Shown piece after piece: positions 26,059 through 34,332 of a DNA stretch of 37,852 nucleotides. A program made the position numbers and the translations under genes. The notes under the pieces were generated by a model. It saw only the letters and a list, made by a program, of their open reading frames with translations, ran no database searches and had not been told where the DNA came from. The stretch comes from an uncultured Gammaproteobacteria bacterium (GTDB taxonomy: Bacteria > Pseudomonadota > Gammaproteobacteria > Pseudomonadales > Porticoccaceae), in the NCBI GenBank assembly GCA_913060555.1, contig CAJXRS010000016.1, forward strand, positions 1-37,852, given 5' to 3'. How positions within the stretch are numbered: position 1 is the stretch's first letter; each line of letters opens with the position of its first letter.

Positions 26059-27770
26059 GTAACTTCAAGAAACTTCCCCTGGCAGTGGCAGTCGCCGCCG
26101 CCATGGGAGCAGGAGCCGCTTACGCGGGCGCTCCGGTCGGCAAGACCGTCAGTGACATCGACATCGACAAAACCGTCGACGTCGACTACAACCTGAGCTA
26201 CTACGGCCAGATCTACACCCTGGGTCTGGTGCTGGTCGACTCCAGCGCAGCCGCGTTTTCAGAGGTCAATCAAAAGACCCATGACAACAAGCTGAGCGAG
26301 CTGGTAATCGACCCGGACACCGGCGCCGTTCTGTCCACTCCCGGTTCGCTCAACGATGACAACAACGCCACTCTCAACGGCAATGTGTTGTCCGATGCCA
26401 CCGGCAACGCGGGCGTCAACGTGGCTGCCGGCAGCAACAACGTGCAGCAGAACTCGGTAGCCATCGCCGAGGGCGATTCGCTGAACAGCCGGCAGACCAT
26501 CGATATCGACTTCAGCGCCAGTGACGATCAGGTCAACAACGACTCCGGCACCTGGACCTGGAGCCAGCATGCAGCGGCAACTGCCGATGCCTCCCATGCG
26601 GAAACCGAGTCCGCCACCCTCACTAGCTCCAGCGATGCCCATCTGAATGTCGATCTGGATGTGGATGACACGATCGCGGTGGAAACCCCGGACGGCGACT
26701 ATTCCGTCAGCAGTGTGGTCGGCGGCGCGGCGCTGGGTGAGTTCGCAGCCGATATCGGCGGCGACCTGGGCGAGGGCGAGGATCTGAATGCCGTTTCGGC
26801 CGAAGGCGGTTTTGTCGCCGGCGGCCTGCTCGGCATCGAGGACGGCACCATCGACTACGGGGTAGCCGGCCAGGATTCCCAGGAGTGGTCCGCCAGCGAG
26901 GAGTCTTCGAAAAGCGCTAGCTTCGACTATTCCGAGGAATACAGCGAAGACGGAAGCTGGGAGATCGTGGACGAGCAGCACTATGCGTTCAGCGCCAGCT
27001 TCGACATCAACCTGCTGTTCGGCGGCGCCGCAGAGGCGGAGACCTTCTCCAACCAGTACTCGTACAGCAACGAGAACCCCTCGTCCGGCACCAATGATGC
27101 CTTTATCGGTGACAGCGTAGGCTCGGGCTTCTCCGGCAACATCGGCGTCAACGTGGTCGCGGGCAACAACAATGCCCAGGCCAACCAGCTGGCGCTGGCC
27201 GAGAACTCCGGCGTCATGGCGCTGGCGACCGCCTCCTCGAACCAGTCCGTGTACGACAATCTGTCGGTAGGGCAGGGCTCGACCGAAGATGCCAGCATGG
27301 AGGTCACCCTTGCCGGTACGGCCAGCGGTACCTACACGGGCGTTTCCGATCAGGTCGGCGATGTCTATCTGGACACCTGGAGCGAGGAGTTGCATCCCGG
27401 CGGCAACAACACCGGCCACGTCGATGTGGACAGCGCAGCACAGGGCGCAGACGATGTGGCGATCCTCGACGCCGACGGCAATCCGACTGGAGAAGTCGTT
27501 GGAGAGGGCGGCGCCTTCGTGTTTAACGAGCTCGGAACCATTGATCTGGGTGACATCGAGCTGACTGGCAGCCTTCCCGTCGTCAATGTGGTTCCCAACG
27601 CCGTGGTGAACAACGCCACGCTCTCGGGTGACGCCTTCAGTGAGGCCAGCGGCAACATCGCCATCAACGTGGCGGCCGGCAATGGCAACCTGCAGGGCAA
27701 CGCCCTGGCGATTGCCAGCATTGGCACGCCGGCGGTGGCTCCGTCTCCCGGTGGTGGTGGCGGCGAGTAA
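26055..27770 (+). CDS. fapC: Fap-type amyloid major subunit (FapC-like), secreted
   Basis: This 571-residue protein has a clear signal peptide (residues 1-24, cleavage after AYA). Three repeats lie near residues 103-140, 347-385 and 519-556, each with an N-A/D-x-L/F...GN-x-G/A-VNVxAGxxNxQxN-xxALA pattern (for example GVNVAAGSNNVQQN). They are separated by unlike linkers of roughly 205 and 133 residues that are rich in Asp, Glu and Ser. The protein ends PSPGGGGGE, and no cysteine is visible, whereas Pseudomonas FapC is known for a C-terminal CxxC. AAGGAG precedes ATG 26055. It is the probable main fibre protein. A long adhesin outside the Fap family is the alternative. Confidence 0.75.
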   Translation: MSNFKKLPLAVAVAAAMGAGAAYAGAPVGKTVSDIDIDKTVDVDYNLSYYGQIYTLGLVLVDSSAAAFSEVNQKTHDNKLSELVIDPDTGAVLSTPGSLNDDNNATLNGNVLSDATGNAGVNVAAGSNNVQQNSVAIAEGDSLNSRQTIDIDFSASDDQVNNDSGTWTWSQHAAATADASHAETESATLTSSSDAHLNVDLDVDDTIAVETPDGDYSVSSVVGGAALGEFAADIGGDLGEGEDLNAVSAEGGFVAGGLLGIEDGTIDYGVAGQDSQEWSASEESSKSASFDYSEEYSEDGSWEIVDEQHYAFSASFDINLLFGGAAEAETFSNQYSYSNENPSSGTNDAFIGDSVGSGFSGNIGVNVVAGNNNAQANQLALAENSGVMALATASSNQSVYDNLSVGQGSTEDASMEVTLAGTASGTYTGVSDQVGDVYLDTWSEELHPGGNNTGHVDVDSAAQGADDVAILDADGNPTGEVVGEGGAFVFNELGTIDLGDIELTGSLPVVNVVPNAVVNNATLSGDAFSEASGNIAINVAAGNGNLQGNALAIASIGTPAVAPSPGGGGGE

Positions 27771-27822
27771 TCGTCCGTCGCGCGGACCGTCCGGCGGGCG
27801 CTTTGCCCCAAGGGCGGTCCTG

Positions 27823-27852
27823 GTACCGGGGGCGGATTTCCGCCCCCGGTAC
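27823..27852 (+). promoter_or_regulatory. Strong 13-bp intercistronic hairpin between fapC-like and fapD-like genes
   Basis: GTACCGGGGGCGG (27823-27835) pairs perfectly with CCGCCCCCGGTAC (27840-27852) around the loop ATTT. No T-run follows, so full termination is not predicted. The hairpin could protect the upstream subunit message from 3' exonucleases or slow polymerase, giving much more subunit mRNA than export mRNA. Confidence 0.65.
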
Positions 27853-27952
27853 TCCCTCCGCGACCGCGGAGACGAGGCGCAGGGGGTACACCGGCAAAGC
27901 AAGGTTTGGCCCCGAGCCGGTTTCGAGTGTTTACGCAATCGCAAGACCTGAC

Positions 27953-28717
27953 ATGAACCCCAGAATTTCAGTTTCAGCCGCCGACTCCGCGCCCCGCATC
28001 CCCGGGGGCAGAACCGGGTGGGCGGCATCGGTGCTGGGCTGCTGTGCGCTGTGGCTGGCCGCGGCCCTGCCAGCGGGCGCCCAGGACGGCACGGTGCACC
28101 ACTTCTACGGGCTGGGCGAGGTGCCGCAGTTCAGCAAGCGGGTGATCAGCCTCCGCGAGCGCCGCTATCAGGACATCATCCAGCAGCGTTTCGACTTCAG
28201 CTGTGGCGCGGCGGCGACCGCCACCATCCTGCGCTACGCCTACGGCCTCGATGTCAACGAGGTGGACGTGATTCTGGGGCTGGCCCAGGTCGCGGACGAA
28301 GAGCTGGCCAAGGAGAAGGGCTATTCACTGCTGGATATCCGGCACTACGTCGAAACCCTGGGCCTGCGCGGCCGGGGTTACGAACTGCCCCCGGAGTTGC
28401 TCGCCAAGCTGCGCATTCCCACCATCGCGCTGCTCGACCTGCGCGGCTACAAGCACTTCGTGGTAATCCGCAAGGTCACCGAGGACAGCGTCCACGTCGG
28501 CGACCCGGCATTGGGCAACCGCATCATGCCCATGGATGATTTCCTGGAGAGCTGGAACGGCGCGGTGTTCGCCATCCTGGGCCGAGGTTTCGACCGCGAC
28601 ACTGTGCTGAGCCGCCCGGACCCGCCCCTGACGGCGCGCAAGTTTCTGTATGACCACACCCCTTTGACCGATAGCGAGCTGCTGGACTTCGGCTTTACCC
28701 ATGCCGATCTGTTCTGA
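27953..28717 (+). CDS. fapD: Periplasmic C39-family cysteine protease (FapD-like)
   Basis: This 254-residue protein has a signal peptide ending near residue 43 (ALPAGAQ) and a C39 peptidase-like domain. The catalytic triad is visible: Cys84 in RFDFSCGAAATA, His168 in GYKHFVVI and Asp184 in VGDPALG. C39 enzymes process substrates or serve secretion; in fap operons FapD is the protease required for fibre export. It lies between the major subunit gene and the fapE-like gene. The ribosome binding site is weak, in line with low expression. The 182-bp gap before it holds a large hairpin. Confidence 0.85.
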   Translation: MNPRISVSAADSAPRIPGGRTGWAASVLGCCALWLAAALPAGAQDGTVHHFYGLGEVPQFSKRVISLRERRYQDIIQQRFDFSCGAAATATILRYAYGLDVNEVDVILGLAQVADEELAKEKGYSLLDIRHYVETLGLRGRGYELPPELLAKLRIPTIALLDLRGYKHFVVIRKVTEDSVHVGDPALGNRIMPMDDFLESWNGAVFAILGRGFDRDTVLSRPDPPLTARKFLYDHTPLTDSELLDFGFTHADLF

Positions 28718-28766
28718 CGCCGGCGACGCCCACGCTGTCACGGAATGGAAGATGGAGGATAGGAAA

Positions 28767-29570
28767 ATGCGATCCGGAATCACGGCAACCCCTACGGAAT
28801 TGCGCAAAGCTCTAGCCGCTGCCGTTGCCTCGGTGATGCTGGCTCAGGCGCCGCTCGCCGACGCCGCGCTCTTCAATGAACTATCCAAGGAAGCGCTCGC
28901 CGAGATGCGCGGCAAGTTTGTGGTGGGCCGCCAGGTGCAGTATTTCGGCATGTCCGTGACCACCAGCTGGGCGCGCACGGATGCCGTGGCGGCCACCGAC
29001 GCCTTGCCCCGGGCGTCGGCACAGACGGACGACGGTCATCGAGTCAGCATGAGCCTGCAGGTCGACAATTCCGGGCCGGCGACCCGGGTGGCCTACCAGG
29101 TGGGCGGCACCCTGGGCGATCCGGTGGCCAATACACCCGCGCCGGCGCCCAATGCGGCGCTGGCCCAGATCGACGGCGCGGTGCAGGCCATCCAGGTGTC
29201 GGGTTCCAACAACGAGGTGAAAAACAACGTCGGCTATGCAGTCATCCCCACGGATGCCGCGCCGGTGCTCGCAGACACGCAGGTGACCAGTGCGCCCGTG
29301 GATCAGACATTTCAAAACGGTGATATGGTCACCCATTTCACCACCACGGGGGGCGTCGGGTTTACCATCACGTCCCAGGGCAACCAGGTGACGCAGCGCC
29401 TGGGCATGAATCCGGTGACCAACCACAGCCAATTGCTGCAGGCGGTGCAGTTGGAGGGCGACGGCCACAGAGTGGTCAACGATCTGATGCTGCAGGTCGC
29501 CTTCGAAAACGCGCTGTCACAGCCGGATGGTCTGCGCTTTCGTGCCGACCGCGTCATGAATTTGCTGTAA
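28767..29570 (+). CDS. fapE: FapE-like secreted protein of the amyloid operon
   Basis: This 267-residue protein has a signal peptide ending near residue 34 (APLADA) and a segment LSKEALAEMRGKFVVGRQVQYFGMSVTT that resembles the N-terminal part of FapE-type proteins. The rest is rich in Val, Asn and Thr with beta-strand-like alternation (VSGSNNEVKNNVGYAVI; GFTITSQGNQVTQRL). GGAGG lies eight bases before the ATG at 28767. Its place between the C39 protease and the barrel protein matches FapE. In Pseudomonas, FapE is a minor fibre component; the exact role here is inferred from order. Confidence 0.65.
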   Translation: MRSGITATPTELRKALAAAVASVMLAQAPLADAALFNELSKEALAEMRGKFVVGRQVQYFGMSVTTSWARTDAVAATDALPRASAQTDDGHRVSMSLQVDNSGPATRVAYQVGGTLGDPVANTPAPAPNAALAQIDGAVQAIQVSGSNNEVKNNVGYAVIPTDAAPVLADTQVTSAPVDQTFQNGDMVTHFTTTGGVGFTITSQGNQVTQRLGMNPVTNHSQLLQAVQLEGDGHRVVNDLMLQVAFENALSQPDGLRFRADRVMNLL

Positions 29571-29657
29571 GGGGCGGGGGTCCCGGTTGATCCGCGGCTG
29601 GGCTGCTGGCATGCTTGCGGCGCGCTCATCTGACTGCTCAGGGATAATGGACAAGGT

Positions 29658-30947
29658 ATGAAGCCAGGGAAACATCTTTCATCGGCGCTGCTCGCCGCCC
29701 TCGTTCTGGCAGCCCCGGCCACCGCCCAGCAGGCCGCCGAAGGCCAGGCCGAGGGCGAGACGCCCTCGACAGCCCCTTCCTCCGCTCAGGGCGCGGCCGA
29801 GATTCGCAGCGAGCTCGAACAGCTCAAGCGCATCAACCTGCAGTTGATGCGCAGGATCCAGGTGCTGGAAAGCCGTGTAGGTGCTGCGCCACCGCCGCGG
29901 CGGCCGCCTCCCCGCCCCCCGACGGCTGACAGCGAGGCGCGCACCGCCCGGGCAGCGGAGCCTGCCGAGGCCCCCACCAAGAAGAGCCCCGGCGCCAGCC
30001 GCGGCGTCGAGGACCTGCTGCTCGAGGAGCACACCCTGTTCGACCAGAAGTTCTCTGCCGAACTGGGCTTCGAATTCGCCCACTTCGACCGCAGTCAACT
30101 GGTGTTGAACGGCTTTCTGGCGCTGGATGCGATCTTCCTCGGCGATATCAGCATCGACGAGATCGACTCGGATATTCTCACCACCAACCTGACCGGCCGC
30201 TGGACGGTGACCGACCGCCTGCAACTGAATCTGAATGTGCCTTTCGTGTATCGCGAGACCACCACCAGGTCGGGCGGGCAGGAGCTGTCGTCCATTCTCG
30301 AGACCGAGAAGAAGGTCGACGACAGCGACCTGGGGGATATCACCCTGGGCGTCAGCTACCGGCTGTTTCCGGAAACCCTGACGCGGCCCGATATCGTCTG
30401 GAATACCAGCGTCATCGCGCCTACTGGACGGGATCCCTACGGCATCGATTTTCTGGAGGATCCGCTCAATACCAATCTGGAGTTTCCCGAGGAACTGCCT
30501 ACCGGCAGTGGGTTGTGGGGCGTCCAGACCGGGCTGTCGTTCCTCAAGACCGTGGATCCTGCCATTCTGTTCGGCAGTATCTCCTGGCGGCATTATTTCG
30601 AGGATGACTTCGACGATCTGGGCAGCGATCCGGAAGCCCTGCCGTCTCCCGGCGAAGTTCAGTTGGGCGACCAGTATCAGTTTTCGCTGGGGATTGCCTT
30701 CGCACTCAACGAAAGAACCAGTCTCAGCACCTCGTTCACGCAGCGATTCATTGACGAAACCGAGATCACCCGGCCGGGATTCGGCACCCAGACGGTGGTG
30801 GGTTCGGATTCCACCTCGGGCACCTTCGACATCGGCGTGACCTATGCGATGACCGACCGCTTCTCGGTGGTGAGCAACCTGGGTATCGGATTGACCAACG
30901 ATACTTCCGATTACAGTTTCGCGCTGAAATTTCCCTATCGATTCTGA
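29658..30947 (+). CDS. fapF: Outer-membrane secretion channel FapF-like (coiled coil plus beta-barrel)
   Basis: This 429-residue protein has a signal peptide (cleavage near residue 23), an amphipathic coiled-coil stretch IRSELEQLKRINLQLMRRIQVLESRV (about 49-74), a proline-rich linker and, from about residue 125, alternating beta-strands ending in FPYRF with a C-terminal Phe, the outer-membrane sorting signal. FapF of Pseudomonas is a trimeric porin-like channel with an N-terminal coiled coil that gates export of FapB/C. The architecture and last position in the fap order match. The substrates would be the two repeat proteins upstream. Confidence 0.8.
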   Translation: MKPGKHLSSALLAALVLAAPATAQQAAEGQAEGETPSTAPSSAQGAAEIRSELEQLKRINLQLMRRIQVLESRVGAAPPPRRPPPRPPTADSEARTARAAEPAEAPTKKSPGASRGVEDLLLEEHTLFDQKFSAELGFEFAHFDRSQLVLNGFLALDAIFLGDISIDEIDSDILTTNLTGRWTVTDRLQLNLNVPFVYRETTTRSGGQELSSILETEKKVDDSDLGDITLGVSYRLFPETLTRPDIVWNTSVIAPTGRDPYGIDFLEDPLNTNLEFPEELPTGSGLWGVQTGLSFLKTVDPAILFGSISWRHYFEDDFDDLGSDPEALPSPGEVQLGDQYQFSLGIAFALNERTSLSTSFTQRFIDETEITRPGFGTQTVVGSDSTSGTFDIGVTYAMTDRFSVVSNLGIGLTNDTSDYSFALKFPYRF

Positions 30948-30950
30948 TTC

Positions 30951-30972
30951 GGCCGCGGCCGCGGCCGCGGCC
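30951..30972. repeat. GGCCGC-rich palindromic run
   Basis: A 22-bp run of alternating GGCC and GC units (GGCCGCGGCC repeated) begins three bases after the fapF-like stop codon. It is self-complementary and could fold into a very stable hairpin or form left-handed DNA. It may be a transcript-processing or attenuation point before the Sel1 gene. Confidence 0.6.
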
Positions 30973-31052
30973 TGGAGCATGGGGAGGCGGGATTCGGCGC
31001 ATTACCCGTCAACGAATGAGCCGGACGTGATGGCCGCCGGCGCGGAGGAAAC

Positions 31053-31457
31053 ATGAGCATTCGCAAAGCGATGGCGCTGGTCTTGATGGCGTTCGCGATG
31101 ACCGTCGCCGCCGCACCTGAATCACAGGTTACGGTGGATCTAGAGGCCCTGCAGAGCAACGCCCAGGCGGGTGACCGCGTGGCGCAGTACAACCTGGGCG
31201 TGCTGCACGAAACCGGGCAGTACGGCGTGACCCCGGACAAGGCCGAGGCGGCACGCTGGTACCACAAGTCCGCAGAGCAGGGCTACGAGAATGCCCAGTA
31301 CAACCTCGGCGTCCTGTATCTGCGGGGCGAGGGTGTGGAGCAGGATCCGCAAGCCGCCGTTCACTGGTTGCGTCTGGCCGCCGACCAGCTCAACCCTGCG
31401 GCGATTGCGGCCCTGGAGAAGCTGGGAGTCGGGCAACCCGAGCCTGCCGGACAATGA
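31053..31457 (+). CDS. Secreted Sel1-repeat protein
   Basis: This 134-residue protein has a signal peptide (about residues 1-21, cleaved near VAAAPES) and two to three Sel1-like repeats: AQYNLGVLHETGQYGVTPDKAEAARWYHKSA and AQYNLGVLYLRGEGVEQDPQAAVHWLRLAA. Such repeats form alpha-solenoids that bind other proteins. GGAGGAAAC gives a strong ribosome binding site. It follows the fapF-like gene by 105 bp on the same strand and ends before the operon's terminator, so it may act with the amyloid system, but that link rests only on position. Confidence 0.88.
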   Translation: MSIRKAMALVLMAFAMTVAAAPESQVTVDLEALQSNAQAGDRVAQYNLGVLHETGQYGVTPDKAEAARWYHKSAEQGYENAQYNLGVLYLRGEGVEQDPQAAVHWLRLAADQLNPAAIAALEKLGVGQPEPAGQ

Positions 31458-31544
31458 TCCGACCTGGCAGGCCGCTGCAAAGCCTTGGCGAGGCAGCGGA
31501 CGCCAGGCAGAAATGGCCGAAAAAGGCTTGCCGGCAACAAATGA

Positions 31545-31564
31545 GCCCTTTGCGGGCATTTTTT
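31545..31564 (+). terminator. Rho-independent terminator at the end of the amyloid-Sel1 operon
   Basis: GCCC (31545-31548) and GGGC (31554-31557) form a short stem, extended by flanking AT pairs with one bulged base, and a T-run follows (31559-31564). It stands 88 bp behind the Sel1 gene and 45 bp before the end of the convergent MFS gene, so it would also separate the opposing transcripts. Confidence 0.65.
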
Positions 31565-31609
31565 ACACCGCAGACGCAACGCGGGTAGCCTTTCGGCAAC
31601 CTGCGGAGG

Positions 31610-33244
31610 TCACCCCTGAAATTTGGGATCCGGAGTCGACCGGGGTGGATCATTGTCGTCGCCGTCGAGCACCAGATGGCGCAGCACCGGTGGCCCGCCG
31701 GCCAAGCCTGCCAATTCCGATTCGATCATCCGATCCGCGGCGGTCAGCCGTTCCTGAAGGCGCAGATAGGCCAGCCAGGATGGCGTTCTGAAGGACTCGC
31801 GCAGGATTGCCGGGGGCCCGGACAACTCGCAGGCCTGCCAACGCTCGGCGCCAGCGCGCAGGCGAGCCAGCCGCAACCGTTCAAGCCGTTTCCGCATCGC
31901 GGTCCGATTGCCGTGGTGCAGCGGATAATCCAGGGTGACCAGCAGCGGGCCGCGCTGCAGGTCCAGCTCCGGGACGGGGACCACTGTTGGAACCGCGGAT
32001 GTACCCAGATGGCGATGCCCCTCCTGCGGAATGGGATAGCGGCGGCCGAGCAACAGGGACAGCAGCAATCCCGAAACCGCGACGCCGATGCTGGCTTGAA
32101 CACTGAACACATCCGACAGCCAGCCCCAGAGCGCGCTGCCCGCGGCGGCGCTGCCGCCATAGACCAGCATCACCAGCGCCAGCACACGGGCCATCACCCA
32201 GGGTGGCGCGGTGGCTTGAGAGGCCACTACGATGGAGGAAAACAGCATGATCCAGCAGATGCCGACCACCAGCCCGAGCAGCGCCAGCAGCGCGTAGTTG
32301 CGAGTGAAGGCGATCGCCAGCAGCGCCAGCGCGAATATCATGGAGGCGGCGCCGAACACCTGGTTGCGGGTCAAGCGGCGCAACAGCAGCGGGATCAGGT
32401 AAGCCCCGATCAGCGATCCGATCCCTGTGGTGCCGACCAGCAGTCCATAAGTGTGGGGCGCTGCGCCCATCTCGCGCAGCACGATGACCGGCAGCATGGA
32501 CCAGAATACGCTGATGAATGCGAAGCTGGCGGCGCAACGCACCAGCACCGCGCGCAGTTCGGGATCGTGGCGGGTGTAGCGCAGCCCGCCGCGCAGCGCT
32601 GTGGAGAAGGTTTCCGGGGGCAACCGGGTATCGACGTGAAACGCGCGCGGATGGCGGAATACCAGCACACCCAGCACGAACAGAAAACTCAGTGCGTTGA
32701 GCGCGAATACGGCGGTGGGGCCGGCGGCCGCCACCAGCAGGCCGCCGATTGCCGGGCCCGCGGCCTTGCTGAGGTTGGTGCTCAGCGAGTTCAGGGTGAT
32801 GGTATTGCTGAGCTCGCCGCGCGGTGCAAACGATGGAATATTGGCGGTCCAGGAGGGCCGCATCATGGCATTGCCCGCACCGAGAAAGAAGGTCAGCAGC
32901 AACAGCCACCATTCGGTGGTGATCTCCTGCGCGGTCATCAGTGTCAGGGCCACCGCCGACGCCAGCAGCCAGACATGCAGTGCGATCAGCACCGTGCGAC
33001 GGTTGCAGATGTCGCCCATCACGCCGGCCGGATAGGCGAACAGGAAAAACGGCAAGGTGGTCGCGGTCTGGATCAGGGCGACCATCAGGTTGGAGGGCGC
33101 CAGGCTCGCCATCAACCAGGTCGCACCGACCTCGTTCATCCAGGTGCCCAGGTTGGATACCGTCATTCCCAGCCACATCACCCGGAACAGCGAATGCCGC
33201 ATCGGTGACCAGATGGAGGTGGACGTGGGAAGCCGTTGGCCCAT
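31610..33244 (-). CDS. Major facilitator superfamily exporter (MFS_3 / EntS-like) with C-terminal extension
   Basis: This protein of about 544 residues has twelve membrane helices, the loop motif GVMGDICNRRTVLI between helices 2 and 3 (MFS motif A) and a second G-x-x-x-D-x-R/K-R-like loop. It resembles the EntS-like transmembrane effector group (PF05977). The last roughly 120 residues form a soluble domain (LLVTLDYPLHHGNRTAMRKRLERLR ... EHL-like segments) seen at the end of many MFS_3 proteins. The substrate is unknown. The ATG at 33244 is chosen because it leaves a short cytoplasmic lead; an ATG at 33328 would sit on the predicted TATACT promoter element. Confidence 0.85.
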   Translation of the reverse strand: MGQRLPTSTSIWSPMRHSLFRVMWLGMTVSNLGTWMNEVGATWLMASLAPSNLMVALIQTATTLPFFLFAYPAGVMGDICNRRTVLIALHVWLLASAVALTLMTAQEITTEWWLLLLTFFLGAGNAMMRPSWTANIPSFAPRGELSNTITLNSLSTNLSKAAGPAIGGLLVAAAGPTAVFALNALSFLFVLGVLVFRHPRAFHVDTRLPPETFSTALRGGLRYTRHDPELRAVLVRCAASFAFISVFWSMLPVIVLREMGAAPHTYGLLVGTTGIGSLIGAYLIPLLLRRLTRNQVFGAASMIFALALLAIAFTRNYALLALLGLVVGICWIMLFSSIVVASQATAPPWVMARVLALVMLVYGGSAAAGSALWGWLSDVFSVQASIGVAVSGLLLSLLLGRRYPIPQEGHRHLGTSAVPTVVPVPELDLQRGPLLVTLDYPLHHGNRTAMRKRLERLRLARLRAGAERWQACELSGPPAILRESFRTPSWLAYLRLQERLTAADRMIESELAGLAGGPPVLRHLVLDGDDNDPPRSTPDPKFQG

Positions 33245-33331
33245 GGGAGATAACGCTTTTTGTTGACCGCACGGCGCCAACGGCGTCCGAAGTACGCCTG
33301 GCGGTAACGGACTGGAGGCGAAGGTCATCCC

Positions 33332-33337
33332 AGTATA
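33332..33337 (-). promoter_or_regulatory. Possible -10 element upstream of the MFS gene
   Basis: TATACT on the minus strand lies about 90 bp upstream of the chosen MFS start. No clear -35 is seen at the right spacing, so this is a weak candidate. Confidence 0.3.
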
Positions 33338-33547
33338 GCCGCTGTAATGGCGACTCGCGGCCGAGCGGGTTGTGCGCATTTCTCCGCAACCGGCGGACAC
33401 CGGGAGTCAATACCGTGCAACACCGCGCCTTGGAAATGAGTCTTCGGTTTTCCGCTGTGGTAGTGGTAGGCTCGCCGAGGCATATTCATGCTGAGCACAG
33501 GCCGATCGCATGGCTGTGCGCTATCTTTGGATACAGGAGGAGACGGA

Positions 33548-33799
33548 ATGAAACCGACAGGATTGTGGTTGACGGTGGCTTTGGTGTGTGGAGTGCTTGC
33601 CGGCTGCGAGCAGGAAGGGTCTGCGGAGAAGGCCGGTGAGCGCATCGACGAGGCGGTGGAGCAGACCCAGGACGCCATCGACGATGCCGGGCAGCAGGGC
33701 ACCATGGAGCGCATGGGCGAAAAGTTGGACCAGGGCATGGAAGATGCGGGTGAGGCGGTTGAAGATGCCGGCGACGAGATGGAGGACGCCGCTCAGTAG
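33548..33799 (+). CDS. Small lipoprotein with amphipathic charged helices
   Basis: This 83-residue protein starts MKPTGLWLTVALVCGVLAGC, with a lipobox LAGC and a lipid-modified cysteine at residue 20. The remainder is rich in Glu, Asp, Ala and Gly in regular heptad-like repeats (EKAGERIDEAVEQTQDAIDDAG, then GEKLDQGMEDAGEAVEDAGDEME), suggesting a long helix or stress-type coiled coil, like many short envelope lipoproteins. The position +2 residue is Glu, which does not signal inner-membrane retention, so the outer membrane is likely. CAGGAGGAGACGGA gives a good ribosome binding site. No precise function is known. Confidence 0.8.
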   Translation: MKPTGLWLTVALVCGVLAGCEQEGSAEKAGERIDEAVEQTQDAIDDAGQQGTMERMGEKLDQGMEDAGEAVEDAGDEMEDAAQ

Positions 33800-33987
33800 T
33801 GCTGGCTGGACGGCAGCGTTGCGCCTCCGGGTAATCGAACGTTCTGACGCGGAAGGCCCGCGTGTGACGGGCTTGCAGACACCGGAGAGCGCAGCCGACC
33901 CCTGCCGCCGGGCGGTTATTCGGCGCGCATGCTGCCATCCTGGAAGGCGGCACCTGGTGTCGGCCGACCGCAGTGCGCGGGCGAGGA

Positions 33988-34332
33988 TCAGAACTCCAGC
34001 GCCCCGGCCCAGATGGCCAACACCAGGCAGCCGCGATCGCTGGCCACGGCGTGTCGGCTGCCCGGCGGGCTGACCAGCAAGGTGCCTGCCGGGTAGCGTC
34101 CGTTGGTGTCGCGTTGTTCTCCGTCCAGCACCAGAATGTGTTCGTAGTCGGTGTGGCGGTGCGCGGGCACTGAGGCGCCAGGCGCATAGCGCAACAGCGC
34201 GGCGGCCGGGCCGCTGCCCGGGCGGCCGTACAGGGCGTGAAACTCCACGCCTGGCCGCAGCAGCTCCCAATGCAGGCGCTCGGGGGTGGCGGCGCGCTGC
34301 AACAGCGCGCCGAAGGCTTGGGCCTGCTCCAT
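33988..34332 (-). CDS. Cupin-domain protein (ChrR-like metal-binding fold)
   Basis: This 114-residue single cupin barrel has metal ligands His58, His60 and Glu64 in PAHRHTDYEHILVLDGE and His94 in PPGSRHAV. Such small cupins act as sensors, isomerases or accessory enzymes; the substrate here is unknown. The ATG at 34332 overlaps the stop of the biuret-hydrolase-like gene by one base (TGATG), so it belongs to that operon and probably to the same pathway. Confidence 0.85.
   Translation of the reverse strand: MEQAQAFGALLQRAATPERLHWELLRPGVEFHALYGRPGSGPAAALLRYAPGASVPAHRHTDYEHILVLDGEQRDTNGRYPAGTLLVSPPGSRHAVASDRGCLVLAIWAGALEF

Noticed and set aside
26259-28028. 589-codon antisense frame across the major amyloid gene
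   Set aside because: The plus-strand gene has a ribosome binding site, signal peptide and repeats; the antisense frame has no such features and arises from codon bias.
33842-33880. Terminator after the small lipoprotein gene
   Set aside because: A short GCCCG/CGGGC stem is present near 33860 but it lacks a T-run, so no terminator is called. The 188-bp gap 33800-33987 otherwise shows nothing clear.
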